Assembly: GCA_002707365.1 (NCBI GenBank)
Contig: PAMQ01000009.1
Span: 11,189-60,168 of the forward strand
Origin: Trueperaceae bacterium
GTDB lineage: Bacteria; Deinococcota; Deinococci; Deinococcales; Trueperaceae
Length of the DNA: 48,980 nt
Direction: 5' to 3'
The position numbers and the translations under genes were made by a program. Positions 16,364 through 23,856 of the stretch are shown in pieces. Below the pieces are notes generated by a model. The model was not told the origin of the DNA. It made no database searches and worked only from the letters and a program-made list of their open reading frames with translations. The stretch's first letter is position 1. Every line of letters begins with the position of its first letter.

Positions 16364-16407
16364 GCTTTAGCTTTTTTTCCACAAGCTTGTGGAAAAAAAG
16401 CTAAAGC
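16364..16407. repeat. 44-bp perfect palindrome
   Basis: Each 22-bp half is the exact reverse complement of the other, with no loop; the centre is AAGCTT at 16383-16388. The arms contain seven-base T and A runs next to CCACAAG/CTTGTGG. On either strand the run after the inner stem is A, not T, which argues against simple termination. The two TTTTCCACA-type boxes sit symmetrically around the centre. Confidence 0.9.
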
Positions 16408-16499
16408 TTGTGGATAACCCACACATACCTCGTCCTAGACAGGACTTATTAAACTTAGAGAAGTCCAAAGGATTGAGAAACCTTTCTAAACGGGAAATT

Positions 16500-17114
16500 C
16501 TACCGATTCGCGAACGCAGATCTAGCTTCTCGAACAAATTCAAGTACCTTATGGGGAGCCTTAACCCCAATACTCTTCTCAACACCTGTGGCCACATCAA
16601 CAGCGTAAGGTCCCAGTTGCCTTATGCCCAATGCGACATTGCTTGGGTTCAGCCCACCAGCAAGAATCATTCGTGAAACTTCTTTAAGTTGACTTGCCTG
16701 GGACCAATCGAATGCCTTACCGGAACCCGGCTTTGGGCCATCAATAAGAAACGCGTCGGCACGATAGCCTTCTAAGTCATTTGTTGTAAGATTTTGCTTA
16801 AACGAGAAAGCTCTAATGACAGGAACGTGCTTCTGTATCTCAGCAACATAAGTTGACTCCTCTGAACCATGTAATTGAATTACACCTAACCGAAGAATCT
16901 TTATAGCCTTAAGCACTTGTTCCAAGGGAGCATTAGAAAAAACACCGACACGAACAAGGAGCGGTCCTACCGAACTAACGATTTCCTGAGCACGACTAAC
17001 TGTGATTGCACGTTTAGATTCCGAGACAAAGATTAGTCCAATCGCATCCGCCCCAGCAGACTCAGCTAAGGTGGCGTCCTCGGGACTTGTGATGCCACAA
17101 ATCTTGATTCGCAT
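16500..17114 (-). CDS. trpF: Phosphoribosylanthranilate isomerase
   Basis: A TIM-barrel enzyme of tryptophan synthesis that isomerises N-(5-phosphoribosyl)anthranilate. 204 residues from the ATG at 17114, beginning MRIKICGIT with the conserved catalytic Cys. Further hallmarks: GADAIGLIFV, VIQLHGSE, AFLIDGPKPGSGKAFDW with the catalytic Asp, LAGGLNPSNV, and AVDVATGVEKSIGVK. A TTG at 17138 would add eight residues and has GAGG close upstream; the family start favours 17114. It follows rsfS by 38 nt; no other trp gene is in the window. Confidence 0.93.
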   Translation of the reverse strand: MRIKICGITSPEDATLAESAGADAIGLIFVSESKRAITVSRAQEIVSSVGPLLVRVGVFSNAPLEQVLKAIKILRLGVIQLHGSEESTYVAEIQKHVPVIRAFSFKQNLTTNDLEGYRADAFLIDGPKPGSGKAFDWSQASQLKEVSRMILAGGLNPSNVALGIRQLGPYAVDVATGVEKSIGVKAPHKVLEFVREARSAFANR

Positions 17115-17152
17115 GAAACCATTATATGACAAACACAAGGAGCCTCAATTAT

Positions 17153-17509
17153 TCAATTTGGGATGACATTAACACGCTTGGCATCGGCCCAAAGTCCCTC
17201 CAAGTCATAAAACTCCCTCGCCTCATAACTCATCAAATGAGCTACGACCTCGCCATAATCGAGAAGAAGCCAGCGATCTGAGGGGCCTTCGACACCCCGA
17301 GGGCGAGATCCATTTTCTTTGAGCTTTTCCTTGATACTTTCTTCAAACGCCTTAAGCTGGAGAGAAGATTCGGCAACAGCGAGAATAAAGTAGTCAAGGC
17401 TCTCCGAAACTCCAGTAAGGTCCATCACCACAACATTCTTAGCACGCTTGTTATCAAGTGCGTCGACAATTAATTGAACCTCTATCGGAACGGCCGCTAG
17501 TTTAGTCAA
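17153..17509 (-). CDS. rsfS: Ribosomal silencing factor RsfS
   Basis: 118 residues, the normal size. RsfS binds ribosomal protein L14 on the 50S subunit and blocks subunit joining when nutrients are scarce. Conserved features: DLTGVSESLDYFILAVAES, RPRGVEGPSDRWLLLDYGEVVAHLM and FYDLEGLWADAKRV. It starts with TTG at 17509, with GGAG 5 nt upstream. It is directly downstream of the LCP gene (13 nt), in the common order obg-yqeK-lcp-rsfS. Confidence 0.95.
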   Translation of the reverse strand: MTKLAAVPIEVQLIVDALDNKRAKNVVVMDLTGVSESLDYFILAVAESSLQLKAFEESIKEKLKENGSRPRGVEGPSDRWLLLDYGEVVAHLMSYEAREFYDLEGLWADAKRVNVIPN

Positions 17510-17522
17510 GTTTACTCCTTAT

Positions 17523-18845
17523 TTAGTACCCTAAAGGAAGATCTTCGTTGATCAAAACAGAATCAGCATACCGCCGAGCAGCGTCCCGACCTAGGATGAG
17601 TTCTATGTCTATTTCCTTACTATTAACTCTAGGTAATCTATCAACTTGATGCTTAGTAGTATGCAATAGCTCGGTGTAGAAGTCGGCATACTGCCAGTTG
17701 CGATCAGTGACCAGAAGGCGGGTAGGAGATGAATCGAAAGGGCCTACTCGCGTAACAACGCGACTCATGGGTATACCTAAGCCTCGAAGTTGGTCTCGAT
17801 ACCAACCAGCAAGCCCTTCAAGACCACTACTGTTAGTGATAAGAAGCGTAGCCTTAGGGGTGGCAGTAAAACTCCGCCCAATACCTTGGAACGTCTGAGC
17901 TAAAAACTGTTCAATCGCCAATCGGTCGTAACTAAGATAGGTCTCATCATTTATCTCTAAAGTCGGTAATGTAGCAGTCCTAATCTCCAAATTACCAATT
18001 CTAGGTACAAGCTGGCGTAAAAGTCCTGGACCAGCATTTGTCTCAACATCTTCAATAAGCATTTGGAATAACTCAGGAACAAGAGAAACCGTACGAATGT
18101 TGAGCTCTTTTATTTTGCCAAGAAGCGCTACCGCAAGGCTCTTGACATTATCCAACCGGTCAAGATCACCCCTAAACGTATTTCGATAACGAACAAATTT
18201 TGCAGCTGCCTCTCCGTCAAGTTGGGTTGGGCCCGGTTCAAAATCTATTTCTAACCCAGCGGCATTATCTACGTACTGCATCCGGTAAGGAATGTTTACC
18301 TCAACGCCTCCCAGGGCATTAACTAGGTTAGAAAAAATATCGATATTGACAACAAAATAATATTCAATTGGCCAGCCTAAAAGCTCGGAAATACTCCTCT
18401 TAAGACCCTCAGCGCCCTCAGAGTAATACATAGCATTAATACGATTTCCCCAATCATCAAGGTAAATATCTCTTGGGATTGGAATCAGCGTAATCTCGTT
18501 ATTAATGATCTGAACAAACAAAATAGTATCAGTATTCATCCCGTTAACATCGGTAGAACCATGATAATCCCAAGCCACTATCTCTCCATCAGCGTTATAA
18601 ACAGGATCTGCACCGCCATCTGCTGAGTAAAAGACATCTTTCCCTGCAACGACAAAGCTTGCCTGGAACTCCCCCTTTTCCAAACCAAATGCTGCCCGTT
18701 GCTCATCGGTAGGCCTTACCCTTGACTCAGCATCAGAAAACCAGAATCCGCCTAACCCAGTTAGGATTACAGCTAAACCTACAATCTGAAGAAGGCGGGC
18801 GTTACCGACCGTTGCCCAATTACGCAGTATCAAGAATATCTTCAT
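17523..18845 (-). CDS. LytR-CpsA-Psr (LCP) family wall-polymer ligase
   Basis: 440 residues from ATG at 18845. There is a short cytoplasmic N-terminus, one membrane helix (LLQIVGLAVILTGLGGFWF) and an extracytoplasmic LCP domain. NTDTILFV, PIPRDIYL with the pyrophosphate-binding arginine, RINAMYY, and the RYRNTFRGDLDR region match it. A C-terminal LytR_C domain follows (LLITNSSGLEGLAGWYRDQL). LCP enzymes attach polymers from lipid carriers to peptidoglycan, which fits a wall polymer needed to hold the SLH porin; that link is inference. The frame is open to 18911, but those codons overlap yqeK further. With 18845 the overlap is 26 nt. Confidence 0.88.
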   Translation of the reverse strand: MKIFLILRNWATVGNARLLQIVGLAVILTGLGGFWFSDAESRVRPTDEQRAAFGLEKGEFQASFVVAGKDVFYSADGGADPVYNADGEIVAWDYHGSTDVNGMNTDTILFVQIINNEITLIPIPRDIYLDDWGNRINAMYYSEGAEGLKRSISELLGWPIEYYFVVNIDIFSNLVNALGGVEVNIPYRMQYVDNAAGLEIDFEPGPTQLDGEAAAKFVRYRNTFRGDLDRLDNVKSLAVALLGKIKELNIRTVSLVPELFQMLIEDVETNAGPGLLRQLVPRIGNLEIRTATLPTLEINDETYLSYDRLAIEQFLAQTFQGIGRSFTATPKATLLITNSSGLEGLAGWYRDQLRGLGIPMSRVVTRVGPFDSSPTRLLVTDRNWQYADFYTELLHTTKHQVDRLPRVNSKEIDIELILGRDAARRYADSVLINEDLPLGY

Positions 18846-19398
18846 AAGCCTTAATGGTTTCGGGATGCACCGCCTTGCCTTCCGAACGCAAGTAATTAAC
18901 TTTTGTCTCAACTGCTAGTTGGTAAGCACGAAATAGATCAACCATAGCTAATTCTCTTATCCCTCCATTTACACCTCGTCCAGGTTCAGAAACATCAGCA
19001 ACATAGACCACCATACCAATCCGATTGCTTTTGGATACACCAAACACGTGACCACTAATGGCTTCAAGAATCCTCTGATCAGCTACGCCCCACAATTCCG
19101 CAATAACACGACTAGCTCGGCCATGTAAACTGAGAGGATACTGCCGTTCTAGGTCAAACTCGGGTGGTGATAACTGAAAAATCTCTTCAAAATTAAGATC
19201 CCGAGCGACATCGTGAAGGACAGCGGCTACCCTGATTCTAGCTATATCGGCAAGATCAAACGCATTAGCTCGAGCAATTTCTTCTGCTAATGCGGAGACA
19301 CGAAGAATGTGTTCAAAACGGTTAGGCGTAACCATTGCCATGACACATTCGTGGTAATCATCGGCACTAACGCAATAGCTTGGGCCACCCCGATGCAA
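18820..19398 (-). CDS. yqeK: HD-domain hydrolase YqeK (diadenosine tetraphosphatase type)
   Basis: An HD-superfamily phosphohydrolase that splits Ap4A symmetrically. The metal-binding pattern is visible: His in NRFEHILRV, the central HDVARD, LHGRASRVIAELWGV, and the later ISGHVFG and YVADVSEPGRG. The frame is open to a TTG at 19485, but family length (about 190) and AAAGGA before TTG at 19398 favour the shorter form (192 residues). Met at 19341 is a further possibility. The start is the least certain of this operon. Its end overlaps the LCP start. Confidence 0.82.
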   Translation of the reverse strand: MHRGGPSYCVSADDYHECVMAMVTPNRFEHILRVSALAEEIARANAFDLADIARIRVAAVLHDVARDLNFEEIFQLSPPEFDLERQYPLSLHGRASRVIAELWGVADQRILEAISGHVFGVSKSNRIGMVVYVADVSEPGRGVNGGIRELAMVDLFRAYQLAVETKVNYLRSEGKAVHPETIKAYEDILDTA

Positions 19399-19523
19399 GG
19401 GTCCTTTGTCATAAATTTCCTTTTTTAGATTAGAAAAATTCAAGGTATGCGCCCTAACGAGCCAAGCTCGGTGCCGATGTACCAAACGGAGCTTTCGCAG
19501 TGTAAAACTTGGTACTCTCGTTT

Positions 19524-19806
19524 CTATAAAACCCCGTCATCCCTAAGTGCTAAAAACACCTCGCCCATGAGGTTAGCACGTGGGACTGCAATCCGGAATG
19601 AAGTATCTATATGGACCTCAGGAATGTTTGTGTATACGAAGCTGCCCTATTTTAAAATAGTCCCTCTGGAGAAATTGGTCTGATAGCACCAAAGTTTTGC
19701 CTATCGATACAATATTTTGTTTTTCGAGTAAGTGAATCGTAATCAATGATTTTGGCTAAATACATGTGATTTAGGGGAACATCACAGGCTCGAATGTAAT
19801 CTGACA
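19524..19806 (-). pseudogene. Possible decayed nadD (nicotinate-nucleotide adenylyltransferase)
   Basis: In many bacteria nadD lies between obg and yqeK. Here about 470 nt contain no intact gene. On the minus strand, fragments in different frames follow NadD order. TFEPVM resembles GTFDPVH; NHMYLAKI resembles GHLYLAKI. ISPE comes 24 residues later, as in NadD. Then a fragment around IPEVHIDTS and AVPRANLMGEV, ending ALRDDGVL plus stop at 19524-19526, recalls the NadD C-terminus. Frameshifts and a central loss are required. The match is by eye and weak; the stretch could be plain intergenic DNA. A functional copy would have to be elsewhere, since NAD synthesis needs one. Confidence 0.25.
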
Positions 19807-19866
19807 AAACCACAAAATAAAATGAGCCTAAATGGAACTTATCGTGCCTGCAGCACAACGTTATAG

Positions 19867-21135
19867 TTATTCATCATCCTTGAACTCGTCAAGATACTCG
19901 AAAACAGATTCCCCAACAAAAATATCGTCCCCGTCTTTTGCGCCTGCACGTTTCAGCAGCTTGAAAAGTCCGAGGCTTACAAAGTATCGCTGAAGGTAAG
20001 AAACCGCGTCCCTGTTAGCGCAATCAAAGCGGGACACCACTTTTTCGAGGTCGTTACCAACTACGCGCCAACCCAGTCTGTTAGGGTGCTGAACTACTCG
20101 GATGGGATCAGAAATTATTTTCTCGGGTTGGCTCTCAACGGGCTCAAGAGTTTTTTTCTCAGGCAGCATGGTGATAATGGTCTCACAAAGATCATCAAGC
20201 CCCTTTTTGTGGAGCGCCGATACTCTTAAAATAGGCATCCCGAAACGACTCAAGTCTCTCTCTTTCTCCTCGAGCGTTTCATCAGTAACTAAATCAATTT
20301 TGTTTAAGGCAATGAGAGCACCTCGGTTTATAAGAGTAGGGTCGTACTCTCGTAGCTCGCTAAGTAAGGAATCAAGTCTAATGCCGGGTTCATCATTAAT
20401 ATCTATGACAAACACTAATAATCGATTGCGAGAAATATGTCGTAGGAAATCGATCCCAAGACCCTTACCGAGATGAGCACCTGTAATAATTCCAGGAATA
20501 TCAGCGACTGTAAACCGATCTCGTTGTCCTTTAACTACCCCGAGATTAGGGCTAAGTGTGGTGAAAGGGTATGAAGCAATAGTTGGACGAGCGTTACTAA
20601 TACAAGCCAAGAGACTAGACTTTCCAGCGTTCGGATACCCTACCAGACCTACATCAGAAATCAGGCGAAGCTCTAAGCCTAACTTGTGATTTGATCCTAA
20701 AGTTCCATGCTCGGCAAAGCGTGGCGCCCGTTGAATAGAACTGCCAAAAGACGCATTGCCCCGTCCACCACTTCCGCCCTTGGCAACCAGCTCTCGCTGG
20801 CCTATCTCATTTAGGTCAGAAACGATTCTGCCATCATTAAGGTTGGTGGTTAAAGTTCCCACAGGAACTTTAACCACGAGATCTTGACCTCGTCGCCCCA
20901 TTCGATCGCGGCCAGCACCATTCTGACCATTACCAGCCCGGAAAAATCTCTTCCCGACAAGCCTACTTAATGAGGTCACATCGTCAACAGCTTCAAAATA
21001 AACGCTGCCACCATGCCCACCACCACCACCATCAGGACCTCCTTTCGGAAGGTACTTCAGGCGCAAAAAAGAAACGGCCCCATCTCCTCCCTTACCGCCT
21101 TGAACAGTGATGGTTAAAGTATCTTGGAAGGACAT
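19867..21135 (-). CDS. obg: Obg GTPase (ribosome assembly)
   Basis: 422 residues with all three Obg parts. The glycine-rich Obg fold fills residues 1-158 (GGKGGDGAVSFLR, PDGGGGGHGG). The G domain starts at 159 with P-loop GYPNAGKSS at 166-174, DIPGI as G3 and NKID as G4. The C-terminal OCT domain covers roughly 340-415 (RVVQHPNRLGWRV). The family binds the 50S subunit and helps late assembly and stringent signalling. It is downstream of rpmA in the usual rplU-rpmA-obg order; 124 nt separate them. ATG start with TTTAGG just upstream. Confidence 0.97.
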   Translation of the reverse strand: MSFQDTLTITVQGGKGGDGAVSFLRLKYLPKGGPDGGGGGHGGSVYFEAVDDVTSLSRLVGKRFFRAGNGQNGAGRDRMGRRGQDLVVKVPVGTLTTNLNDGRIVSDLNEIGQRELVAKGGSGGRGNASFGSSIQRAPRFAEHGTLGSNHKLGLELRLISDVGLVGYPNAGKSSLLACISNARPTIASYPFTTLSPNLGVVKGQRDRFTVADIPGIITGAHLGKGLGIDFLRHISRNRLLVFVIDINDEPGIRLDSLLSELREYDPTLINRGALIALNKIDLVTDETLEEKERDLSRFGMPILRVSALHKKGLDDLCETIITMLPEKKTLEPVESQPEKIISDPIRVVQHPNRLGWRVVGNDLEKVVSRFDCANRDAVSYLQRYFVSLGLFKLLKRAGAKDGDDIFVGESVFEYLDEFKDDE

Positions 21136-21259
21136 GTCTACCTAAACTTACCTAAGCTTCTGAAAAAAGTACGTCATACTGTAACAGTTACCGAGTTGGC
21201 CACGCGTAATTAGGTTTTAATCAGTGTAGGACTTTACCCTGATTAAATAAGACGCTTCA

Positions 21260-21517
21260 TCAAGCACCTAACTCCACGCTTATGAAACGACCCTTCCTGC
21301 CCTTATCGTTAAAACGAACTATGCCATCCCGCATGGCAAAAAGAGTGAAATCTCGCCCCTGCCCTACATTTCTACCAGGATGAAAGCGAGTTCCTCGTTG
21401 TCTTACCAGAATGTTTCCAGCAAGTACTTCTTCTCCGTCAAAACGTTTTACGCCTAATCGTTTCGATTCGCTGTCACGACCATTTTTCGAACTACTGACG
21501 CCCTTTTTATGAGCCAT
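21260..21517 (-). CDS. rpmA: 50S ribosomal protein L27
   Basis: 85 residues, normal size, beginning [16 protein letters not shown]. Most bacteria have this short N-terminal tail reaching the peptidyl-transferase centre; here no cleavable extension is present. [16 protein letters not shown]-type sequence ([20 protein letters not shown]) and [11 protein letters not shown] are canonical. GAGGAGG lies 8-10 nt before the ATG. It is 27 nt downstream of rplU. Confidence 0.98.
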   Translation of the reverse strand: MAHKKGVSSSKNGRDSESKRLGVKRFDGEEVLAGNILVRQRGTRFHPGRNVGQGRDFTLFAMRDGIVRFNDKGRKGRFISVELGA

Positions 21518-21544
21518 GCTTGTGGTCCTCCTCGGGTCCCAGCG

Positions 21545-21937
21545 TTACTCTACTGTAATACTTGGTGATTCATCCTGAACTATTGAATCTGACTCCAGAG
21601 GATCAGATGACCCATCAGCACTCTGGTCTGCATCAATGCGGATCTCACTAATTCTTACCTTCGTGTAACGCTGACGATGACCATACTTACGACGATAGTT
21701 TATCTTTGCCTTGTACTTCACAACGTGTATCTTGTCACCATAACCGTGTTCAAGAACCTCAGCATCGACACTTGCCCCATCAACAATAGGGGTCCCAATA
21801 ACAACTTGCTCCCCACCTAGCATGAGAACCGGTAATTCCAGCTCTTCGCCAGGATCAAGGTCAATAGCCTCCAGCGAAAGGACGTCACCCTTGCTCACAC
21901 GGTATTGTTTACCACCAGACTGGATAATCGCGAACAT
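21545..21937 (-). CDS. rplU: 50S ribosomal protein L21
   Basis: 130 residues. The first 103 are canonical L21 (MFAIIQSGGKQYRVSKGD, YKAKINYRRKYGHRQRYT, VRISEI). The last 27 residues are an acidic, serine-rich tail that typical L21 (about 103 residues) lacks. Strong AAGGAG before the ATG. First gene of the rplU-rpmA-obg operon. Confidence 0.97.
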   Translation of the reverse strand: MFAIIQSGGKQYRVSKGDVLSLEAIDLDPGEELELPVLMLGGEQVVIGTPIVDGASVDAEVLEHGYGDKIHVVKYKAKINYRRKYGHRQRYTKVRISEIRIDADQSADGSSDPLESDSIVQDESPSITVE

Positions 21938-22278
21938 TTAATCTTCAACTCCTTGTACCAACCAGGCCGAAAATAACTTACTCTCAACCCGACTCATCCC
22001 GCATCAAAACACAACGCCGTTTAGTTTCGGAACTAATAACCAGCCGACGGATCCTAACAATCAACCTTGTTAGGACAAGAGACTCGCGATTATAGCGAAG
22101 AACGCGAGTCGGAGCAAGCTCCTAGGAAACACAAATTATTCTCTACTTCTTCCAGAACTAGGGCAGGACCAACCTTTTTGGCTCGTAAGAGCCAATGGAT
22201 AGAGCTTTTTTTAAAATCTGTAATCAAGGGTATATACCTACTTTAGCCGAATTATGACGGTATACTTCTTATCTAGAT
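21938..22278. other. Intergenic region between divergent rplU and the TPR-like gene
   Basis: 341 bp. It holds the rplU leader and promoter, and a separate 7-bp hairpin (TTGGCTC at 22178-22184, GAGCCAA at 22189-22195). It also holds a TATACT at 22261-22266 that may serve the plus-strand gene at 22279. No leader-protein gene could be supported. Confidence 0.5.
22081..22117 (-). promoter_or_regulatory. rplU operon promoter with the -10 box inside a palindrome
   Basis: Minus strand: TTGCTC (22112-22117), a 17-nt spacer, then a perfect TATAAT (22089-22094). An 8-bp perfect inverted repeat (GACTCGCG at 22081-22088 with CGCGAGTC at 22103-22110) brackets the -10 and spacer. It could be an operator. 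The predicted leader is about 145 nt. Confidence 0.5.
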
Positions 22279-22596
22279 ATGCGTGAGTTACTTTACAATG
22301 CAGCTGAGCATTTCAAACGTGGTCAGAGTTTTATGGAACGTGGAGAATTAGACAAAGCCAAAACTGCCTACGACAATGCCCTCAAGGACTTACATGCGGT
22401 CCGGCCTCAGCGGATGCGTGACGTTTTACTTGCGCAGGTATACCTGTCTCGTTATCAAACCAATCTAAACGCCGACAAGCTAGGTGCAGAACAAGACCTT
22501 AGGATCGGATACAGTTATGCCAAAACAACTCGAGACCCAACTATTAGAAACCTTGCCGAAGGCCTATGGGCAACGAGACAAATTACTATAAAATAG
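22279..22596 (+). CDS. Small TPR-like helical protein, function unknown
   Basis: 105 residues, almost all helical. Residues 8-30 fit a tetratricopeptide helix pair (AEHFKRGQSFMERGELDKA, then AYDNALKDL), so a protein-binding role is possible. No signal peptide or membrane segment. It lies alone between the rplU promoter and the M20 peptidase gene. No Shine-Dalgarno sequence; TATACT is 12 nt before the ATG. Function not assigned. Confidence 0.65.
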   Translation: MRELLYNAAEHFKRGQSFMERGELDKAKTAYDNALKDLHAVRPQRMRDVLLAQVYLSRYQTNLNADKLGAEQDLRIGYSYAKTTRDPTIRNLAEGLWATRQITIK

Positions 22597-22673
22597 AAAC
22601 CAGACTGAATCCGTAGAGCTTCGTAACTTCTCTTAGCTTCCAGTTGCAGCGACTGATCGTTCTTCAGGCGGGT

Positions 22674-22679
22674 TAGCAT
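22674..22679 (+). promoter_or_regulatory. Leaderless-type -10 box of the M20 peptidase gene
   Basis: TAGCAT, then 6 nt, then ATG at 22686, with no Shine-Dalgarno sequence. Confidence 0.45.
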
Positions 22680-22685
22680 AACCTT

Positions 22686-23819
22686 ATGCACATCCTCTTA
22701 GAACGAGCCCTAGCTTCTGAAACCAGTTACCTAAAAATTCTAAAAGGACTTGTTGATCTTGAATCACCTACAAACAATAAGAAAGCAGCCGACAGTTTAG
22801 CTGACCACTTAGAAGACTTACTAAAATCACATGGATGGATAGTGCAACGGCACCCTAAAAAGCTCGTAGGTGACCAGTTGATAGCAAAGCAGAGTTCAAT
22901 AGGTGACGTCTCCACCTTACTCCTAGCCCATTACGATACCGTTTGGCCATTAGGGACGCTTAAAGAAATGCCATTCCGAAAGCAAGGTAATCGTATTTTC
23001 GGCCCAGGAACATCCGACATGAAAGCTGGCATTGCAAGTTGCATACAAGCAATGCAACTAACCAGGGACCTTGATCTTTCGTTAAAGGGACCCGTGACAA
23101 TGCTAGTGACCAGCGACGAAGAGAGTGGAAGTCACCACTCCCGCAATCTGATTGAGGAAACTGCGAGGCGCCATGATCGGGTGCTAGTGGTAGAACCAAG
23201 CCCAGAAAGCGGAGAATTGAAAGTAGGTCGTAAAGGAACGACGGTAGCTCAATTTGAGGCAAAAGGTAAGGGGGCCCATGCCGGTAACAATCCGGAAGCC
23301 GGCGCAAGTGCTTTGCGTGAGCTGGCACATTTTCTTTTCTTCGTAGAAAATCTCAACAATCAGCTAGAGAAAACTTCTGTGAACCTCACTGTTGCATCGG
23401 GTGGTAGCGTTCCAAATGTGATTGCTGAATCAGCCGAAGCGCATGTCGATATGCGCTTCACAACATTAGCTGAGTCTAACCGCCTCGAACAGGCACTTAA
23501 TAACTACAAAAACAAAGACCCCCGAGTTGAGGTGACGATAACGATGGATCTTAACCGCCCCCCGATGGAACAAACCAAAGCGAACACGTCCCTTCTCCGA
23601 GAGGCCGAAGTACTTCAAAGCAAACTGGGACTTGACTTAGGTGCAGCAGTAGTTGGCGGTGGATCAGATGGCAACTTCACTTCCGCACTAGGTATTGCTA
23701 CATTAGATGGCCTTGGGAGCCTAGGTGTAGGCATGCACGCTCGCCACGAACACATTGAGCTCAAAGAAACACTAGAGAGGGTTGCTCTATTGACTGCGCT
23801 TCTTACTGAAATGGCGTGA
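22686..23819 (+). CDS. M20-family metallopeptidase (glutamate carboxypeptidase type)
   Basis: 377 residues. A zinc-dependent aminoacyl hydrolase related to carboxypeptidase G2 and ArgE/DapE. Metal-site motifs: AHYDTVWP (first His and catalytic Asp), GPGTSDMKAG (bridging Asp), TSDEESGS (general-base Glu pair), VVEPSP (Asp/Glu ligand position) and the C-terminal GMHARHEH with the last His. The lid/dimer domain lies between about 175 and 290 (KGKGAHAGNNPEAGAS). No signal peptide, so it probably acts in the cytoplasm. Exact substrate unknown. It is followed 37 nt later by lnt. Confidence 0.88.
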   Translation: MHILLERALASETSYLKILKGLVDLESPTNNKKAADSLADHLEDLLKSHGWIVQRHPKKLVGDQLIAKQSSIGDVSTLLLAHYDTVWPLGTLKEMPFRKQGNRIFGPGTSDMKAGIASCIQAMQLTRDLDLSLKGPVTMLVTSDEESGSHHSRNLIEETARRHDRVLVVEPSPESGELKVGRKGTTVAQFEAKGKGAHAGNNPEAGASALRELAHFLFFVENLNNQLEKTSVNLTVASGGSVPNVIAESAEAHVDMRFTTLAESNRLEQALNNYKNKDPRVEVTITMDLNRPPMEQTKANTSLLREAEVLQSKLGLDLGAAVVGGGSDGNFTSALGIATLDGLGSLGVGMHARHEHIELKETLERVALLTALLTEMA

Positions 23820-23844
23820 TAGACCTGATGTCGAATTATTGCAT

Positions 23845-23850
23845 TAGTTT
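23845..23850 (+). promoter_or_regulatory. Leaderless-type -10 box of lnt
   Basis: TAGTTT, then 6 nt, then ATG at 23857; no Shine-Dalgarno sequence. Confidence 0.45.
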
Positions 23851-23856
23851 TTAACC

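Larger units (their letters stand above)
16232..16417. promoter_or_regulatory. Cluster of four DnaA-box-like 9-mers
   Basis: Two perfect boxes (TGTGGATAA, i.e. TTATCCACA on the minus strand) at 16232-16240 and 16409-16417, plus TTTTCCACA at 16375-16383 and its mirror TGTGGAAAA at 16388-16396. The last two belong to the palindrome. The boxes at 16388 and 16409 lie in an 11-bp direct repeat (AAGCTTGTGGA) with a 21-bp offset, two helical turns. About 0.4 perfect boxes are expected by chance in the whole window. I did not see dnaA or dnaN nearby, so an origin is not proven. Confidence 0.45.
16088..16499. other. Gene-free block with DnaA boxes and perfect inverted repeats
   Basis: 412 bp between the convergent ends of the redoxin gene and trpF. 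I see no coding frame worth calling. It holds a cluster of DnaA-box-like 9-mers, a 16-bp perfect hairpin and a 44-bp perfect palindrome, listed separately. The density of symmetrical sequence is far above the rest of the window. Confidence 0.7.

Noticed and set aside
16088-16499. Calling this block oriC outright
   Set aside because: No dnaA, dnaN, rpmH, parS or AT-rich unwinding stretch is seen, and neighbouring ribosomal genes read towards it rather than away.
19385-19396. RGGPSY in the yqeK frame as a NadD motif
   Set aside because: NadD has such a segment, but the position relative to the other relics does not fit; probably coincidence.
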